DNA of 7,224 bases from the NCBI GenBank assembly GCA_016214105.1, contig JACRPD010000004.1, positions 1 through 7,224 of the forward strand. The letters are read 5' to 3'. Both the position numbers and the translations under genes were made by a program. This DNA comes from Candidatus Magasanikiibacteriota bacterium. Its GTDB lineage: Bacteria; Patescibacteriota; Patescibacteriia; Magasanikbacterales; UBA922. How positions within the stretch are numbered: the first letter of the stretch is position 1; each line of letters opens with the position of its first letter. Of this stretch, positions 5,227-7,224 are shown in pieces. The notes below the pieces were generated by a model. That model was not told the DNA's origin. It was given only the letters and a program-made list of their open reading frames with translations, and searched no databases.

Positions 5227-7224
5227 ATGGCCCGGCGGCGCGCGCGCGGGTTGATCGTTGTACTATTATTAGCTGGTTTTTTGGCCCTGCCGGTTTTAGC
5301 TTCCACCACCTCAACCAGCGGGACGACTGATGTTTCCGCGTCAGTGCCAACGCAGAGCAGCAGCGGCGGTGGTGGAGGAGGCGGTGGCGGCGATGAACCG
5401 CCGGCACCGCCAGAACCACCCATACCTCCACCGCCACCGCCCGCAGACATAATCGCTCCGGCGGCAGTATCAAATTTATCCGCTGGTTCAGCTACAGGCT
5501 CTTCCATTACTTTAAGTTGGACCGCGCCGGGTGATGATGGCGGTAGCGGCACCGCGTCAGCTTATGACATCCGTTATTCGCTTTCAAATATCACTGACGC
5601 AAATTGGTCTGACGCGACAGCAATCACTAACGCGCCAACTCCGCAAATTGCCGGGGCATTACAATCAGTCGTCGTTTCTAACTTATCAGCCGGCACACAA
5701 TATTATTTTGCTTTAAAAACTTCTGATGAAGCAGGCAATGTATCGGCATTATCAAATGTTTCCTCGGCTACGACTCTGCCAAAGCCGGCAGACATCACGC
5801 CGCCAAAAATAGACGCTATTTCGGTAAAAGAGTCTGTAGCTTCCGCGGAGATTTCTTGGAACACGGACGAGGCGGCGGATTCGCAGGTTGCTTATGGATT
5901 GACGAATCAATTGGGCCAGTTGTCAGCCAACTCAACATTAACGGTAAGCCATAAAATTTCTCTCGCGAATTTATCTCCCAATACCGTTTATTATTTTAAA
6001 GTTATTTCCGCTGACGCCAGCGGAAATCAAGCCGTTGGTTTGATTAATGGCGCGCAAATCGGCACATTTAAAACCTTGAATGACACAACACCGCCGGCAA
6101 ATGTCAGCGGTTTCAGCGCCGCTGCCGGCGATAAAAAAATCGGTTTAAGCTGGCAGAATCCGCCGGATAGCGATTTTGACGGCGTGATAATCGTGAGAAA
6201 GACAAACGGTTTTCCGAGTAATATTAATGATGGGTCGGTGTTTCCAATGGCTAAAGGCGCGCCGAGCCAGGCCGATTCCGCGACTGATGACCAGGGATTG
6301 GCAAATGGCACTACTTATTATTACACAGCTTTTGCCGGGGATAAATACGGCAATTACGCCTCGGGCGCGATTGCCTCAGCAACTCCGCAGGTCGGCCAAG
6401 AACTGCCCGTAGTTCCTGAACCGGATGAAACTTTGCCGCCTGGAGAAGGAGATGGCGAAACACCAACAGGCGAGACTCCGCCGGCAGCCGGCGAGCCTGG
6501 AAGCCCAGGCGCTAGCGGTGGTAATGAGTCGGTGGGAGGAGTGCAGTTTGATGATTTTATTTTCAGCGCGGCCAAAGGGCAGATAGTGGCGCCGGCCAGT
6601 TTTCAATTCAATGTTTTGATCGGTTCGGAAGTCGGCGTCGCTTTGCCAAACAGTAAAGCGGAAAAAGAAATAGAATCAATTATTTTATCAGTTGCCAACA
6701 GTTCGTATTTATTTAATTTTTCAGCGTCAAAGCAAATGTGGCAAACGGAATTTGTGGCGCCAGCCATTCCGGAAAATTATCCGGCCGTGTTATCAGTTAA
6801 GTTCGCTGATCAAACCGTCGGTGTTTTTAATTGGCAACTGCAAACAGTTTCTTACGGACAAATTTACGAAAAAAAGAACGGACAGAAAAATTTTTTGTCC
6901 GGCGCGAAGGTTTCTTTGTATTTTCAAAACCAGCTTTGGCCAGCGGCTTCTTTTTATCAAAATAATCCGCAAACCACCAGCGCGGATGGAACATTTGGAT
7001 TTACGGTTCCATCCGGCAAGTATTTATTGCGAATAGAAAAAGTCGGATATTCTCCGGAGGAAATCAATATTAACGCGACCGGAGTGGTAATTAATAGTTC
7101 CGCGGAATTACTATATCTGCCGCCAAAAATCAAAGATGTTATCAATCCCGAGGCGACCTTGGCGGAAAATGTTTCAAATGTGGCGCAAAATTTGGGCGAA
7201 CAAGCAGCGCTTCTTTCAAAGAAA
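5227..7224 (+). CDS. Large secreted protein with FN3 and carboxypeptidase-regulatory-like domains (C-terminus cut off)
   Basis: The frame is open for 666 codons to the window edge. It begins with a textbook signal peptide (n-region MARRRARG, hydrophobic LIVVLLLAGFLALPV, cut near VLA-S at 25-26). A nine-glycine run (47-55) and a proline-rich stretch (58-72) follow. Three fibronectin type III-like domains occur at about 79-183, 190-284 and 287-387, each with a YYF or YYYTA strand and a D-x-x-G-N turn (DEAGN, DASGN, DKYGN). An acidic Pro/Gly linker spans 388-438, then an Ig-like domain (about 439-541) and a carboxypeptidase-regulatory-like fold (about 542-617) with SGAKVSLY, TTSADGTFGFTVPSGKY and IEKVGY. 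The last residues (LPPKIKDVINPEATLAEN) are typical of a stalk before a membrane segment not seen here. It is third in the secreted cluster. Role inferred: surface adhesin or scaffold. Confidence 0.85.
   Translation, partial: MARRRARGLIVVLLLAGFLALPVLASTTSTSGTTDVSASVPTQSSSGGGGGGGGGDEPPAPPEPPIPPPPPPADIIAPAAVSNLSAGSATGSSITLSWTAPGDDGGSGTASAYDIRYSLSNITDANWSDATAITNAPTPQIAGALQSVVVSNLSAGTQYYFALKTSDEAGNVSALSNVSSATTLPKPADITPPKIDAISVKESVASAEISWNTDEAADSQVAYGLTNQLGQLSANSTLTVSHKISLANLSPNTVYYFKVISADASGNQAVGLINGAQIGTFKTLNDTTPPANVSGFSAAAGDKKIGLSWQNPPDSDFDGVIIVRKTNGFPSNINDGSVFPMAKGAPSQADSATDDQGLANGTTYYYTAFAGDKYGNYASGAIASATPQVGQELPVVPEPDETLPPGEGDGETPTGETPPAAGEPGSPGASGGNESVGGVQFDDFIFSAAKGQIVAPASFQFNVLIGSEVGVALPNSKAEKEIESIILSVANSSYLFNFSASKQMWQTEFVAPAIPENYPAVLSVKFADQTVGVFNWQLQTVSYGQIYEKKNGQKNFLSGAKVSLYFQNQLWPAASFYQNNPQTTSADGTFGFTVPSGKYLLRIEKVGYSPEEININATGVVINSSAELLYLPPKIKDVINPEATLAENVSNVAQNLGEQAALLSKK

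Noticed and set aside
5115..5552. Minus-strand glycine-rich reading frame of 145 codons
   Set aside because: It is the reverse of the Gly/Pro-coding tract of the signal-peptide-bearing FN3 gene and has no recognisable features.

Overview
The window reads like a Candidate Phyla Radiation (Patescibacteria, probably Parcubacteria-like) genome fragment. The reasons are a compact AT-leaning layout, a tRNA without encoded CCA, a short EF-Ts, a CYTH-domain protein of the kind common in that group, secreted proteins with SxNY motifs, and a palindrome that reads LPTGRQV when translated, a motif I associate with such genomes. TGA is a stop (tsf and the AI-2E gene both end in TGA), so the Gracilibacteria/Absconditabacteria recoding does not apply. 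The taxonomic call is an inference from these traits.

Layout. Bases 1-132 hold a possible C-terminal end of an upstream gene and a good sigma70-type promoter for a tRNA-Leu(UAG) at 133-216. A CYTH-domain gene starts only 7 bases after the tRNA. It converges on an AI-2E family membrane protein gene on the minus strand, and the two share a bidirectional hairpin terminator at 814-841. The 332-base gap between the divergent AI-2E gene and rpsB carries two facing arrays of an 8-base unit, ATTNGTAT, five copies each, then the rpsB promoter and a structured rpsB leader with a three-codon minicistron. rpsB (ribosomal protein S2) and tsf (EF-Ts) follow, separated by 81 bases of short AT-rich tandem repeats.

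Right after the tsf stop lies a 60-base nested inverted repeat. Its right arm contains the -35 box and spacer of a promoter whose perfect TATAAT sits so close to the next ATG that the mRNA should be leaderless. That promoter heads a three-gene cluster of secreted proteins: a Ser/Thr-rich SxNY protein, a DUF916-like two-domain beta-sandwich protein, and a large protein with three fibronectin type III domains and a carboxypeptidase-regulatory-like domain. The last runs off the right edge. I infer that these three form a cell-surface assembly.

The most noteworthy signals are the mirrored ATTNGTAT arrays, the nested inverted repeat joined to a leaderless promoter, the rpsB leader, and the secreted-protein cluster. 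In that cluster a strongly hydrophobic segment lies in the +1 frame at the end of the DUF916-like gene.
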